Assembly: GCA_022826515.1 (NCBI GenBank)
Contig: JAJDUT010000078.1
Location: forward strand, 92,549-156,548
Source of the DNA: Candidatus Latescibacterota bacterium
GTDB lineage: Bacteria; Latescibacterota; UBA2968; UBA8231
DNA: 64,000 bases
Reading direction: 5' to 3'
Shown here: piece after piece, positions 25,864-35,244 of the stretch
Position numbering within the stretch: position 1 is the first letter of the stretch
Layout: every line of letters begins with the position of its first letter
Position numbers and translations under genes: made by a program
The notes under the pieces: generated by a model
Seen by the model: the letters and a program-made list of their open reading frames with translations, nothing else
Told to the model about the DNA's origin: nothing
Databases searched by the model: none

Positions 25864-27813
25864 TTAGTAGGCCACCGCAATGATGCGCGTGCGCGTGAAA
25901 TCACCCGCGTCCGTCTCGACGGAAAGTCGGGCGAGGTAGAGGCCCGGAGGCACGCGCCCCGTCCCTTCTCCCCGTCCATCCCACTCTTCGACATACCGCC
26001 CTTCGCTTCTATAATCGGTCGATATCGTGCGCACTTTGCGTCCACGCAAATCGTAGATTTCAAATGCCACTTGGCTAGTCTGTACGCCCAGCAGTGAATA
26101 GGCTAGTTCAAACGTGTCGTTGCGCTCGTCGCCGTTCGGCGTCACGACGGTTGATCTCACGTCTAATGCGCTCAGCACATCTAACTTTTCGCTCTGTGCC
26201 AGCACCTCGATGGAATTAGTCGATACCTCGGCATTGGCATCTCCGGGATCGATAGATTGGGGCTGTCCCTCTCCCCCCACGACAAATATCTCGCCCTGAA
26301 ACAAAGCGTTAAAGCTGAAGACGCCCGTTTTGAATAGCAGCCGCAGCGGCCTGTTATCTACGGCCGCGATGCGGTTGGACGGAAAATAGACGATCAACTC
26401 GCCCTGTTTTTCCGCGATGCTGTCGGGTTCCACAGCGGCTAAGGGGTCGCCCATTTCCAGTCCTATAAATTGGACGCGGCCCGGGGTTTGCAGCCTTAAG
26501 GCGTCAAAACCCGCTTTGGTCTCCGACTCAAAGTCGGCCCGCACGTCAAAAGTGAAAATGCGCTCCTCGCCCAAAGGCACTTCCGTTTTGCGCCCGAGCG
26601 GCTGTGGTTCGTCCTGTAATGCGACCTCTCCGACGATCTCATCGACCAGCAGAGGCGAGTATTCTACGACCAGCGAATCCATCCGGCCATAGGTGAACAA
26701 ATCCTCGCTCTTCATCGTGAAGTTGATTTTGAGATATTGCCGATTATCTGGCGAAAGGATCTCTATGCCCTCGCCCGCGGACGCTTCTTGTGGCACCGAC
26801 CAGAAGCTCCAGTTGTCCACGTCGGGCCGCTCCGGCCCCCGAGCTCTAGGACGCACATAATCGTCGCGCGGCGCTTTGTCCCATTCGGCAAAACTCACTT
26901 CGCGTTCGGTCCTCAACTCGGTGTAGATGGTGTAAATCTGTGGCGTATCGTCCCGGCCGGTCTGCGTTTCCAGCGAAAAGGAGATGGGATTTTCTGCCAA
27001 AAGCTCGGGTTCGCTGTCTATGCTTTTTTTGACAAACCCGTTGAAATAAGGTATGACCCGCCCGAAATTGACCGGCTCGCCGATGTCGATCACCTTGGAG
27101 AGGTATTGCGATTTTTGCACAAAACCCTCGCCGTAAAACTCCATCTCGGCAATGACGCCCAATTCCGGAAAGTTTATGAAAATGAACTGCAAGGACTGGG
27201 TGGGAAAACGAGCATTGGCGATGCGCGTGGTCTGGTTGAGATTCTGCTCTAGTAAGAGGTCAAACTGCCCTTGCTTAAAGTGTTCTCCATCAATTGCAGC
27301 CCAAACTTCGTACAGCTTGGGGTAGGCGTTTTTGAGTGGTAAACCCGGTGTGATCCGCTTGCGGTCATCGGTCTGGGTGCGTCCTTCCGCTGGAGAAAAA
27401 AAGCGGATGCGATTGATGGGCAATTCCCAACCTAGGTTGTAGTAATAATAGCCGGAGACAATAGCCACTGATCGGGTCGTGTCGCCGTCTATTGTATATA
27501 CGAAGCCGTTGTCTCCCAGGACCTCGGGCTGGCCGGGAATGAGGCGCGCGGCGTGCGGCCCGGCCCGCTCTCCCCCCCAGGGGTTGCCGAAGACATCGTA
27601 GCGCGAACTGCCCTTCTTCTCGCCCAGTGCGATATTGATCGCTGGGTCCAATTCGTAGGGCTGTAGGCTGCCGTCCACGACCCACATGCCGCCCATCAAC
27701 TCGGCTAGTTCTTCCCAGCCGTTATCTCCTGTACCTAGCACCAATCGCTCTACCTGTGCCTCTGCAAAACAAGGGGCCAAGAGCAAAAGAGCTAGTGCCA
27801 TCAGGTGCTTCAT
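25864..27813 (-). CDS. Secreted surface protein with C-terminal FlgD-type Ig domain (paralogue 2)
   Basis: 649 residues. Signal peptide 1-19 (MALALLLLAPCFAEAQ). The N-terminal region has LGDNGFVYTIDGDTTRS and YNLGWELPINRIRFFSP, recalling the discoidin-like part of the neighbour; FPTQSLQFIFINF and EMEFYGEGFVQKSQYLSKVI are closely matched in the next paralogue (FPTQLVRFIQLRV, EIEVHGEGFVPRGLYETQLI). The C-terminus is VVTPNGDERNDTFELAY, FEIYDLRGRKVRTIS, WDGRGEGTGRVPPGLYLARL and ends in IIAVAY; all three paralogues end in a similar xxxAY tail. Likely exported and surface-displayed; ligand unknown. Confidence 0.82.
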   Translation of the reverse strand: MKHLMALALLLLAPCFAEAQVERLVLGTGDNGWEELAELMGGMWVVDGSLQPYELDPAINIALGEKKGSSRYDVFGNPWGGERAGPHAARLIPGQPEVLGDNGFVYTIDGDTTRSVAIVSGYYYYNLGWELPINRIRFFSPAEGRTQTDDRKRITPGLPLKNAYPKLYEVWAAIDGEHFKQGQFDLLLEQNLNQTTRIANARFPTQSLQFIFINFPELGVIAEMEFYGEGFVQKSQYLSKVIDIGEPVNFGRVIPYFNGFVKKSIDSEPELLAENPISFSLETQTGRDDTPQIYTIYTELRTEREVSFAEWDKAPRDDYVRPRARGPERPDVDNWSFWSVPQEASAGEGIEILSPDNRQYLKINFTMKSEDLFTYGRMDSLVVEYSPLLVDEIVGEVALQDEPQPLGRKTEVPLGEERIFTFDVRADFESETKAGFDALRLQTPGRVQFIGLEMGDPLAAVEPDSIAEKQGELIVYFPSNRIAAVDNRPLRLLFKTGVFSFNALFQGEIFVVGGEGQPQSIDPGDANAEVSTNSIEVLAQSEKLDVLSALDVRSTVVTPNGDERNDTFELAYSLLGVQTSQVAFEIYDLRGRKVRTISTDYRSEGRYVEEWDGRGEGTGRVPPGLYLARLSVETDAGDFTRTRIIAVAY

Positions 27814-27828
27814 GCTCAGTTCTCCGCG

Positions 27829-29736
27829 CTAATAGGCCACGTGGATCAGGCTCGTGCGGTTGACTTCGTCAGCAGCCGCCTCTACCGAGGCTCTGGCGAT
27901 ATAGGTCCCCGGAGGCACCAAATCGCCGGCATTGTCTGTTCCGTCCCAGTGCCACTGAGTATAACGTCCGGCAGTCAGCGCATCAGAGAGTACGTTTTTT
28001 ATCACTCGACCCGAAAGATCATATACGAGTAGTTCGGCCGCGGCAGGTCGCACTAGATGGATGAGCACAAAGGAGAAGGCGGACGAATCGTTTACGCCAT
28101 CGCCGTTAGGCGTTATAATCGGCGGAAAAACGGCAAAGGACTGCAACACGCTTTCGCCGCTGGCGAGGAAAATTACCTCCTGCGAGTCCGTGCCTACTTC
28201 CCGCGTCGCGTCGCCCTCGGCAATGCGCTGGGGAAGGCTGCCGGTCGTATCCAGAAGCTGTCCTATAAACTGGGTGGAAAAGAGCAGAGCCTGCGAGCGA
28301 AACGTAATCCGCAGACGCACATCTTCTCCGGTGCTAATGCGCCGGGATGGGAAATAAACGCGCAAGCCCGTATCGTCCACGTGCACGCTGTCCGGCTGTA
28401 TCTCCTCTAACTCGTGCCCCATTTCCAGTTTGAGAAACTCGGGCTGTATTAGCGTCGAGATGCGCACACCATCAAAGCCGGTTCCCTCGCCCAAGTCGGC
28501 CTTTATGTCGTAGGTAAAAACCGTATCTCGACCGGCCGGAACGGACGTGCGTCCACCGGCCGGAAAGGGATCGTCCAGTAGAGCCACTTCGCTCAATGCC
28601 AGCGCGGCCAGTGGCGGCGTATGCACGATGGCTAGGCTATCGACCTGCATACTGGCGGAGGTATTGCCCTCAAAGCGTAGGCGTACTTGGAAAAAATCGC
28701 GCGGTCCCGGTAGATCCAGCGGAATGGAGTACGCACCGCTAGCGTCGGCGATCAGCGGTTCCGTCCAAGAGGACCAGTGCGTGGCATCCGGGCGAATGCT
28801 GCCCTTGAGGACCAACGGCAGTTCTTCGTACTCCTCTTTGCTGACCAGCACTTCCGACCGGGTCTCTACGTCGGCGATCTGGTAGTAGTCGAGAGGCGTT
28901 TCGTCAACGCCGTTGCGCATCTGCACGATCACCCGCACTGGCTCATCGGTACCCGCGCTGCTTTCGCCTTCCTCGGCCAGCGAAACTTTGCGCGCGCGAA
29001 AAGTCAATGCGCCGTAGTTGACAGGCTGGGCAAACTGGATGAGCTGGGTTTCGTAGAGCCCACGCGGCACAAAGCCTTCGCCGTGGACCTCGATTTCCGC
29101 CAGTTCAAAGGGATTGGGTGAAAGCACTCTAAGCTGAATAAATCGCACCAGTTGCGTTGGGAAGCGCACATCCACTCTTGGGTCGCGGTTGATCGTCACT
29201 TGGCGAACGGCCTCGTAAACGGGCGAGTCATTGGCGTCGAAAGTGCGCCCGTCATTGAGTGATATTTCGTAGCCAGCGACGAATTCATCCTCTCCTTCAC
29301 GAGGGTAAAAAACAACTTGGCTAACTGGGAACGAAGCCCCGAGATCCATGAAAAAAATGCGTCCGCGCTGATTGACCCCCACTTCCTTAAAGCTATTTTC
29401 CGTGCTGGTCGCACCATTTCCATCCACCAGAACCTCAGACCCCGCAATGCCCCGCGCCGAATTGTTCCACACCCGTCCGTTGCCCTCGGCGATAAAGCTG
29501 CTGGGCGCGCCGACTCCCCAGACGATGAACTGAGTTATGTTCTGCTCAAGCGAAAAGCTGGCCGGCCCTAGGGCCTGTCCTTCGCCTACAACTACCCCCG
29601 CCATAGTCTGCGCTGGTTCCTCCCAGGCTTGACCACCTAGGCCGACTCCCCAGACATCGGCTCGCAGTTCCGCCGTCCCAATACAGAACGACAGGATCAG
29701 CCCGACCGAAGCTGTTCGCCGAAAGGAAGCCATCAT
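27829..29736 (-). CDS. Secreted surface protein with C-terminal FlgD-type Ig domain (paralogue 3)
   Basis: 635 residues. Signal peptide about 1-26 (ending ELRADV). The body repeats the layout of the neighbouring paralogue: a discoidin-like N-terminal part (VNQRGRIFFMDLGASFPVSQVVFYPREGE), IEVHGEGFVPRGLYETQ, a region with WSSWTEPLI, and the terminal FlgD-Ig module (PIITPNGDGVNDSSAFSF, ELLVYDLSGRVIKNVL, WHWDGTDNAGDLVPPGTY) ending in LIHVAY. Its start codon overlaps the stop of the lipoprotein gene (ATGA), and the next paralogue starts 15 bases after its stop, so co-translation is likely. Confidence 0.82.
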   Translation of the reverse strand: MMASFRRTASVGLILSFCIGTAELRADVWGVGLGGQAWEEPAQTMAGVVVGEGQALGPASFSLEQNITQFIVWGVGAPSSFIAEGNGRVWNNSARGIAGSEVLVDGNGATSTENSFKEVGVNQRGRIFFMDLGASFPVSQVVFYPREGEDEFVAGYEISLNDGRTFDANDSPVYEAVRQVTINRDPRVDVRFPTQLVRFIQLRVLSPNPFELAEIEVHGEGFVPRGLYETQLIQFAQPVNYGALTFRARKVSLAEEGESSAGTDEPVRVIVQMRNGVDETPLDYYQIADVETRSEVLVSKEEYEELPLVLKGSIRPDATHWSSWTEPLIADASGAYSIPLDLPGPRDFFQVRLRFEGNTSASMQVDSLAIVHTPPLAALALSEVALLDDPFPAGGRTSVPAGRDTVFTYDIKADLGEGTGFDGVRISTLIQPEFLKLEMGHELEEIQPDSVHVDDTGLRVYFPSRRISTGEDVRLRITFRSQALLFSTQFIGQLLDTTGSLPQRIAEGDATREVGTDSQEVIFLASGESVLQSFAVFPPIITPNGDGVNDSSAFSFVLIHLVRPAAAELLVYDLSGRVIKNVLSDALTAGRYTQWHWDGTDNAGDLVPPGTYIARASVEAAADEVNRTSLIHVAY

Positions 29737-30467
29737 TGCTTATTCACCAGTTCGGGCGGTGGTTTAAATCCCTTAAACACCTCGCGCTGAAAGCGAAAGG
29801 TTAGATCCTTGGTCTCCACGGGCTCGTCGCGGTAATTGTATCGCAATGCAATGCCCTTGACGTGGATAGAAAACTCCTTCACGTCGGGTGCGAGGCTCGG
29901 AAAAACGACAAAACCCTCTGATTCTTGACCGCTGAAGATGATCTGCTCCTGAAACATAGTGCGCTTGAGCATATCTTCGCGTTCGTTAAAACGCCGGTAC
30001 TCGTTGCCGGCATATCCCTGAATAAACGAATAGTAGTACTCTAGGATCTGTAGCTGTTCTAAGGGCGCGTACTTGCGATATCCATCCTTTGAAACCAGTG
30101 CGATCTTGAAGGGATCGACGCCGACTTTGGGATAGGCGTAATTTTTAACTTTTAACAGCCATACGCTGTATTTGGGCGGCATCCACTCTTCACCCATGCG
30201 CTTCCAGTTGCCGAAAGTATAGGGATTGGTCGATACGGGACCCTGCGTGGACTGCTGTGGGAATTTGCGGTTCAATTCGGCGTCGGTCATGGGGCGCAGA
30301 CCGATCTCCAGACGCTCGAACGAATAGGTGATTAAGCCATCGTCTTTAATCACCATATCGGCCTCTTGCTGTCCCTGCGGAGCTGGCTGAATTGGCCCGT
30401 CAAAATAACGTCCACATCCTGCCAACATCACTAGGGAACAAAGCCACGCACCGAACCGTACCATCAT
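29733..30467 (-). CDS. Lipoprotein of unknown function in surface-protein cluster
   Basis: 244 residues from the ATG with SD GAGG 5 bases upstream. The signal peptide ends in a good lipobox, MLAGC, at about residue 17-21. The mature part is a mixed alpha/beta domain with ITYSFERLEIGLRPM near the start, KYSVWLLKVKNYAYPKVGVD in the middle and a conserved-looking beta-strand end (EFSIHVKGIALRYNY, LTFRFQREVFKGFK). No family recognised. It probably sits in the outer membrane as an accessory to the three downstream surface proteins, with which it is translationally coupled. Confidence 0.72.
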   Translation of the reverse strand: MMVRFGAWLCSLVMLAGCGRYFDGPIQPAPQGQQEADMVIKDDGLITYSFERLEIGLRPMTDAELNRKFPQQSTQGPVSTNPYTFGNWKRMGEEWMPPKYSVWLLKVKNYAYPKVGVDPFKIALVSKDGYRKYAPLEQLQILEYYYSFIQGYAGNEYRRFNEREDMLKRTMFQEQIIFSGQESEGFVVFPSLAPDVKEFSIHVKGIALRYNYRDEPVETKDLTFRFQREVFKGFKPPPELVNKQ

Positions 30468-30552
30468 GTTAACCTCGGGAAGTGTAATTGCAATGCCGGT
30501 TATTGGGCGGCGGCAGATGCCGCCGCCCAATAGTGTTCAAAGGACCGTTTGG

Positions 30553-31482
30553 TTAGTCGTTGAAGGTCGCTTTGATTTTTGCCCAGCTCTTGGATTCCAC
30601 TGCGGTGCCCTCGCCGCCGTCGGCGCGCTCGTACTCGTCCGCGCCAAGCAGCGTGTATTCCGAGCAGACATCGCAGTTGCCCGAAGCGCCGTCCTCACCG
30701 GTTGTTGCTAGCTGGTGGGTGCGGCGATCTTCGGGATTATCCGCTTCGTTCAACTGGTAGGTCAGGCGGATAATCTGCCCAGCCTCGTTTTCGTGGCGGA
30801 TGCTGTTATCCGCACCGTCCAACGACGCGTAATCCCAGAGGGGAATGCTGTACTCGTAGTTGACCGTGACGTTGGTCGAACCCGTGGTCGCTCCCGGAGG
30901 ATTGGTCGTCACTCTGGACTCAGCAAACTCATCCATCCAGTGGATTTCTTCGACCACCTGCCAGCGCAACCACCACGAGCCGTCGCCGCCATAGGGCGTT
31001 TCATACACGCCGGGGACCGGCAAATGCATGGTAAACTGCTGCCCCTCAGCGCGCGTGCCCGACTCGCCATCGCCGTCGTGCGGACCGCCGCTGGCGTTGG
31101 CATCGGTGATGATCTCGAGATCATCGTCGCGCCAGCCGTCGTCAAAGACGTCGGAGGTGACGACTAGCGTGTCGTCGGTGGCGCGCACAAAGCCGTAGAG
31201 CCTGTTGTCGCGGTCTGTGCCCGTCCACGCCGTCATAATGGCCACATCGAGATCGCTCTTGTCCAGCACTTCGGCCTTCTGGATTTCGTACATCTCGTCG
31301 GGACCAACGGTGAAAATGGGGTCGAACCACGCCCAGTCGCCATCGTCGCCATCAATGGTGATGGTAACATTAGCAGGCACCTCTAAGGCGAAGTAGCCAA
31401 TGCCGTTGGCATTGGACTGGCCCCAGGCGAAGCTCGCCAGTGCCACGGACAACATTGCTGCTATGAGTGAGTTCCTGCGCAT
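30553..31482 (-). CDS. Secreted DOMON/CBM9-like domain protein
   Basis: 309 residues from the ATG with SD AAGGAG 7 bases upstream. Signal peptide 1-21 (ALASFAWGQS). The mature protein starts with VPANVTITIDGDDGDWAWFDP, then MTAWTGTDRDNRLYGFVRATDDTL and DVFDDGWRDDDLEIITDANA, the layout of CBM9-like/DOMON beta-sandwiches that bind sugars or haem. Two Cys (NCDVCSEY) near the C-terminus form a CxxC. In-frame, 72 bases upstream at 31554, another ATG has a perfect AAGGAGGTGA site and would add 24 hydrophilic residues before the signal. It stands between the PPIase and the lipoprotein gene. Confidence 0.7.
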   Translation of the reverse strand: MRRNSLIAAMLSVALASFAWGQSNANGIGYFALEVPANVTITIDGDDGDWAWFDPIFTVGPDEMYEIQKAEVLDKSDLDVAIMTAWTGTDRDNRLYGFVRATDDTLVVTSDVFDDGWRDDDLEIITDANASGGPHDGDGESGTRAEGQQFTMHLPVPGVYETPYGGDGSWWLRWQVVEEIHWMDEFAESRVTTNPPGATTGSTNVTVNYEYSIPLWDYASLDGADNSIRHENEAGQIIRLTYQLNEADNPEDRRTHQLATTGEDGASGNCDVCSEYTLLGADEYERADGGEGTAVESKSWAKIKATFND

Positions 31483-31607
31483 ACTTTTCTCCTTATGGAT
31501 AGAGTTAGAGATATTGCTCTTTTCTGCTGCTGCAGTTGCGAACGTTGTATCCATTCACCTCCTTCCGATTTAGAGTAGGGTCGTCTAGGCGTGAAAACGC
31601 AGAGCCG

Positions 31608-33335
31608 CTACTTCTCTAGGTTAGACAGGACCTGTTCATCGACAACTATCTCGGTCCTATATTTATGTCTCAACTCATCTAGATAGCTATCAAAGTCTTC
31701 TGCAATCGCGTGCCGATGGGCGTAGCGCAATTGACGCCATATTCTGGACTGCACCTTGGGTGTAGAAAAAGAGAGGGTCTTTTCCGGGCGCATCGCCAGC
31801 ACTTCGAGCACGAGATACCCTTTCATATCGCCGCTTAGCTGGATGGGGAGCGGTCCCTTGATGCCGCCAACCGGCACGCCCCGCATGGCCTGGATCATAG
31901 TGGAGATAGCGCCTTGGGCCGTCGCCGTGTCAGCCAGCGTGAAGTTAAATATGTCGAACTGGCGCACGCGTCCTTTAAATGCTGGATACTCGCGCATGAC
32001 CTCGGCCATATCCTCGCCAGCGCGCACGCGTTGGGCGATAGCGCGCGAAGTTGTTTCCGAATCGACCAGTGCACCGGCAAAAAACGTGCGCATTGGCAGG
32101 GTGAATTCCCCTGCCAGATCCCTATATAGAGTGCGCTGCTGTTCCTCTGTGACGAAGCGCTTTTCTACTTCCGTTCGCCGCAGCATCTCGACCATGATCT
32201 TTTCGCGCTTATCCCGCACGAACTGAATCACGGCTTCCTCGCGGTCCAACCCCCGTTGTTGGGCCAGTTGAGGCAGCAGGATTTTGCGCAGTGCTTCGTC
32301 TTGGGCAAACTCGACCACGGCGGTGCTATCTATGGCGTGGGGACGGCGCTTGGGTTCGGCCTCCTCTACCAAAGCCATATACGCGTTCAGGTCGATACTC
32401 CCTCCACTATAGCGCAGTAGGATGCGCGCGTGGTCTCCTGCTTCTAGCACAGGCACACCGCCTTCAGCTAATCGCCCTCGCTGCAGCAATACGCCCAATA
32501 CCTGTGCATCTACTGAAAAATCAAAGTGCGTTTTCTGGTCGGCTAAATATTTGGCCCAGCGCTCTTTTTTATTCTGCTTTTCTAGCGTTTGGCGCAGCTT
32601 CTTTTTTTGACTCTCAAAAGTGACGTAGCGCTCTTCATCGGCTCTGATCAGATGGTAAGTTCCCTGCGAGTTGCGGTACGGTTCGGACACTTGGCCGACC
32701 TGTAGGCGAAAAAGCTCGGCGACAAACCCGCTGTGCCGTGCTTCTTCCTCCTGCCAGAAACCCATGTCTCCACCTTTGGTCGCCGATGTGCGATCGAGGG
32801 ATTGCTCACGCGCCAGCTCTGCAAAATCGGCACCTTGCCGTAGCTTCTCTTGCAGGGCTTGGGCTTCTTCGAGACTGCCTACCTGAATATGACTCGCCCG
32901 CACTTCCCGCTTTTTGTGCAATCCGCTTTGGTGGAAATGCGACCGCAGTTCCTCTTCCGATATGGAAACGTCTCCCGTGACTTCCCCGTACAGACGTTCG
33001 ACCAGCCTCCGGTCGCGCACCTGCCGCACGCTTGCGACCACGTCGGGATGCTGATCCAAACCCTTCGCCTTGGCCTCTAAGACCAGCAGCTTGCGATCGA
33101 TAAAAGGCTGTAGCATTTCCCGAGCATTTTCCGCTGAAAAACGGCGCATATTGCGCTCGGCGCGGAGCAAGTCATCTACCAGAATGACTTCGCTCCCGAC
33201 TCTGGCCAGCACGGCTGAATTCACAGCCCATGAATCGACGGTCATCAGCCCGATAATCGCCGTCAAAGCCCAACAGGTAGCCATCTGTCGAGCGCAAACC
33301 AGTGCTCTTTTTGGCACAGCCAATCCAATGCTCAT
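31608..33335 (-). CDS. Parvulin-type peptidyl-prolyl isomerase (SurA/PpiC-like), periplasmic
   Basis: 575 residues. An N-terminal hydrophobic stretch (CWALTAIIGLMTVDSWA) is a likely signal peptide. The SurA-like N-terminal helical part (ARVGSEVILVDDLLRAERNM, FIDRKLLVLEAKAKGL) precedes one rotamase domain at about 140-233: VRASHIQVGSLEEAQALQEK, DFAELAREQSLDRTSATKGG, DMGFWQEEE and the VGQVSEPYRNSQGTYHLI end. About 340 residues follow with helix-rich character and a second weak PpiC-like stretch. It probably chaperones outer-membrane or secreted proteins, fitting its place as first gene of a surface-protein cluster. The start has no clear SD. Confidence 0.85.
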   Translation of the reverse strand: MSIGLAVPKRALVCARQMATCWALTAIIGLMTVDSWAVNSAVLARVGSEVILVDDLLRAERNMRRFSAENAREMLQPFIDRKLLVLEAKAKGLDQHPDVVASVRQVRDRRLVERLYGEVTGDVSISEEELRSHFHQSGLHKKREVRASHIQVGSLEEAQALQEKLRQGADFAELAREQSLDRTSATKGGDMGFWQEEEARHSGFVAELFRLQVGQVSEPYRNSQGTYHLIRADEERYVTFESQKKKLRQTLEKQNKKERWAKYLADQKTHFDFSVDAQVLGVLLQRGRLAEGGVPVLEAGDHARILLRYSGGSIDLNAYMALVEEAEPKRRPHAIDSTAVVEFAQDEALRKILLPQLAQQRGLDREEAVIQFVRDKREKIMVEMLRRTEVEKRFVTEEQQRTLYRDLAGEFTLPMRTFFAGALVDSETTSRAIAQRVRAGEDMAEVMREYPAFKGRVRQFDIFNFTLADTATAQGAISTMIQAMRGVPVGGIKGPLPIQLSGDMKGYLVLEVLAMRPEKTLSFSTPKVQSRIWRQLRYAHRHAIAEDFDSYLDELRHKYRTEIVVDEQVLSNLEK

Positions 33336-33415
33336 AAAACAGTACTACAACCTTGTGAATGTCCGTCTTATACAGGTACAGGGGTTGCGACATCGCAAGG
33401 TGGTGAAAAATATGA

Positions 33416-33445
33416 TATATAGTTGAAAAAAAGGCCCTGTGTCAA
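33416..33445 (-). promoter_or_regulatory. Sigma70-like promoter for the 17-33 kb envelope cluster
   Basis: On the minus strand TTGACA (33445-33440) is followed after 18 bases by TATATA (33421-33416). The inferred start lies about 75 bases before the PPIase ATG. It is the strongest promoter-like sequence seen upstream of the ten minus-strand genes ending at 17142. Confidence 0.6.
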
Positions 33446-33602
33446 GCGGTGCTCTTCCACATCGATCTACCAAGTCGAGATGTTACTTCGTACGCTATGT
33501 GCGTTAATAACAAACCCGTTCGATCAACATTGCGTTTCCAGCACCCATTTTAGACGCCAACGGGCTACGCATATAACTCGATTTTTTTCGTCGTACTGCG
33601 CT

Positions 33603-35171
33603 CTAAGTGTGCAATTGCTCTAAAGCGGCGTACTGGCCAATAAGCTCGTCGTACGCGGCGACAGCTCTTGGCTCTGGCTCAATCGTCGATCCGGCGACCG
33701 GCTGCGCGAATGGCTCGACAACTTCTGCCCACGAAGGCGCGTGACCGGCTGTGGATTGGTGAGCGTGAGCAGCGCGCAAGGCAGTGCCTAAAGCTGCTGA
33801 ATTGGTCGTCTCGAAGCGGTGGACCGGGCAGTTGTGGACGTTGGCGAAGACGCGCAGGATTTCGGCGTTGGCCGATGCGCCGCCGGTGACGTAGAGCGAG
33901 GAAATTTCTACTCCCATCCAACGCGCGTGGATGCGCGAGGAAAGGGCTTGGGCTTCGATGACGGCGCGGACATTGGCCGGCGCGTCGGCGGGGTCGAGGT
34001 TTTGGCGAACGACGTTGGCCGTGGGGACTTTGGGGACGATTTCTGGCGCGAAGTAAGGGAGCATCAGAGCGCCATTGTTGCCCGGCGGTGTGGCGCGTAG
34101 GGCGCTGGTGAACTGATCCCAGTTCATGCCGTATTGGTCGCGCACGGCCTCGCGGGCCAAGCTGCCGTTGAGATAGCAAGTCAGGGCCATGTAGTGCGTG
34201 CCGTCGGGAGAGGCAAAAACCGCGCCCTCGCCGGCTGCGGAAGTGCGCGGCTGGTCCATGCAGGCGAACAGAGTGTCCGAGGTGCCCAAGCTCAGGGCGA
34301 CTTGGCCCGGAGCGACGAGACCGAGGCCGATGAGGCTGCACGGATTGTCGCCGGAAAAGGGCAGCACAAGGCAGTCGTCGGCAAAGCCGTAGCGACCCGC
34401 GTAATAAGGGCTGATGGGGCCGACGGGCTGGCCGGAAGGGGCTATGGGCAGGAGTTTGGCGGCTAGGTCGGGAGCGGTAGCGTCGAGCGCGAGCGCACTC
34501 CATTGGCGTGCGGCAATGTCCATCATGTTGGTGCCGCTGCCGTCGCCGGGGTCAACACCGATGAGCTGTCCGGCGAGCAGACTGGCGACATAGGAGCTGA
34601 CCAAGCCGATGTACGTGGTGTCGGCGTAAGCGTCGGGTTCGGTCTGGTAAAACTTGCGGATCTGCGGCCCGCTGAAGCGCTCAAAGGCCGCGTTGCCGGT
34701 AAGCGCGAGCAGTGCGTCGCGTCCGCCGACGGTCGCTTCGATCTCGGCGCACTGAACGGTAGTGGAAGTGTCCATCCAGATGGGCGCAGTGGCGCGGGAG
34801 AAGATGGTGGCGAGTTGGTCTTTGAGCGGCTGGGTCGGTGAAAGGTTTGCCAAGGCGCTAGCGGCATTGGCGTTGAGATAGACGGTGCCGTGCTGCTGGC
34901 CGCTCCCGGAGATTGCCCGCACAGCGCCGAGGTCGTGGCCTTGGTCGGCGAGCGTTTGCAGGAGCAGGTCCAGCGCTTCGGCCCACATCAGGGGCATACT
35001 GTGGACCACGCCCGCGCCGAGGTCGAGGACGCCGTTGACGACTCCATACGCAGCTTTGAAGTGCTCGTCGAAGTTGATGGACGCTTCGGCGATGATGGCG
35101 CGTTGCTCCGCGTCGATGAGCAGTCCGGTGATGGACTGGGTGCTAGAGTCAATGCCCAAATACTTGCTCAT
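33603..35171 (-). CDS. xylB: Xylulokinase (FGGY family)
   Basis: 522 residues from the ATG with SD GGAG 8 bases upstream. ATP-dependent phosphorylation of D-xylulose to xylulose 5-phosphate in the cytoplasm. The start MSKYLGIDSSTQS is the FGGY phosphate-binding loop; SGSGQQHG and WMDTSTTVQCAEIE are typical of xylulokinase, as is the late GGASANAEILRVFANV. A longer frame to 35318 would overlap the divergent gene region and adds unconserved residues. It is divergent from glyA with a 73-base gap that must hold both promoters; no strong consensus is visible there. Confidence 0.88.
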   Translation of the reverse strand: MSKYLGIDSSTQSITGLLIDAEQRAIIAEASINFDEHFKAAYGVVNGVLDLGAGVVHSMPLMWAEALDLLLQTLADQGHDLGAVRAISGSGQQHGTVYLNANAASALANLSPTQPLKDQLATIFSRATAPIWMDTSTTVQCAEIEATVGGRDALLALTGNAAFERFSGPQIRKFYQTEPDAYADTTYIGLVSSYVASLLAGQLIGVDPGDGSGTNMMDIAARQWSALALDATAPDLAAKLLPIAPSGQPVGPISPYYAGRYGFADDCLVLPFSGDNPCSLIGLGLVAPGQVALSLGTSDTLFACMDQPRTSAAGEGAVFASPDGTHYMALTCYLNGSLAREAVRDQYGMNWDQFTSALRATPPGNNGALMLPYFAPEIVPKVPTANVVRQNLDPADAPANVRAVIEAQALSSRIHARWMGVEISSLYVTGGASANAEILRVFANVHNCPVHRFETTNSAALGTALRAAHAHQSTAGHAPSWAEVVEPFAQPVAGSTIEPEPRAVAAYDELIGQYAALEQLHT

Positions 35172-35244
35172 AGAAATGCTCCACCGTAATTTTTGTGAGT
35201 TATTCAAACCAAAATTAACAAACGCGCTGGGGAGGACAAAACCA

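Noticed and set aside
33423..33623. 66-codon plus-strand frame upstream of the PPIase
   Set aside because: It overlaps the promoter-like TTGACA/TATATA and has no motif or SD.
35172..35244. Promoters in the xylB-glyA divergent gap
   Set aside because: TTGTGA-17-TAACAA and similar matches are too weak to report, although promoters must be near.
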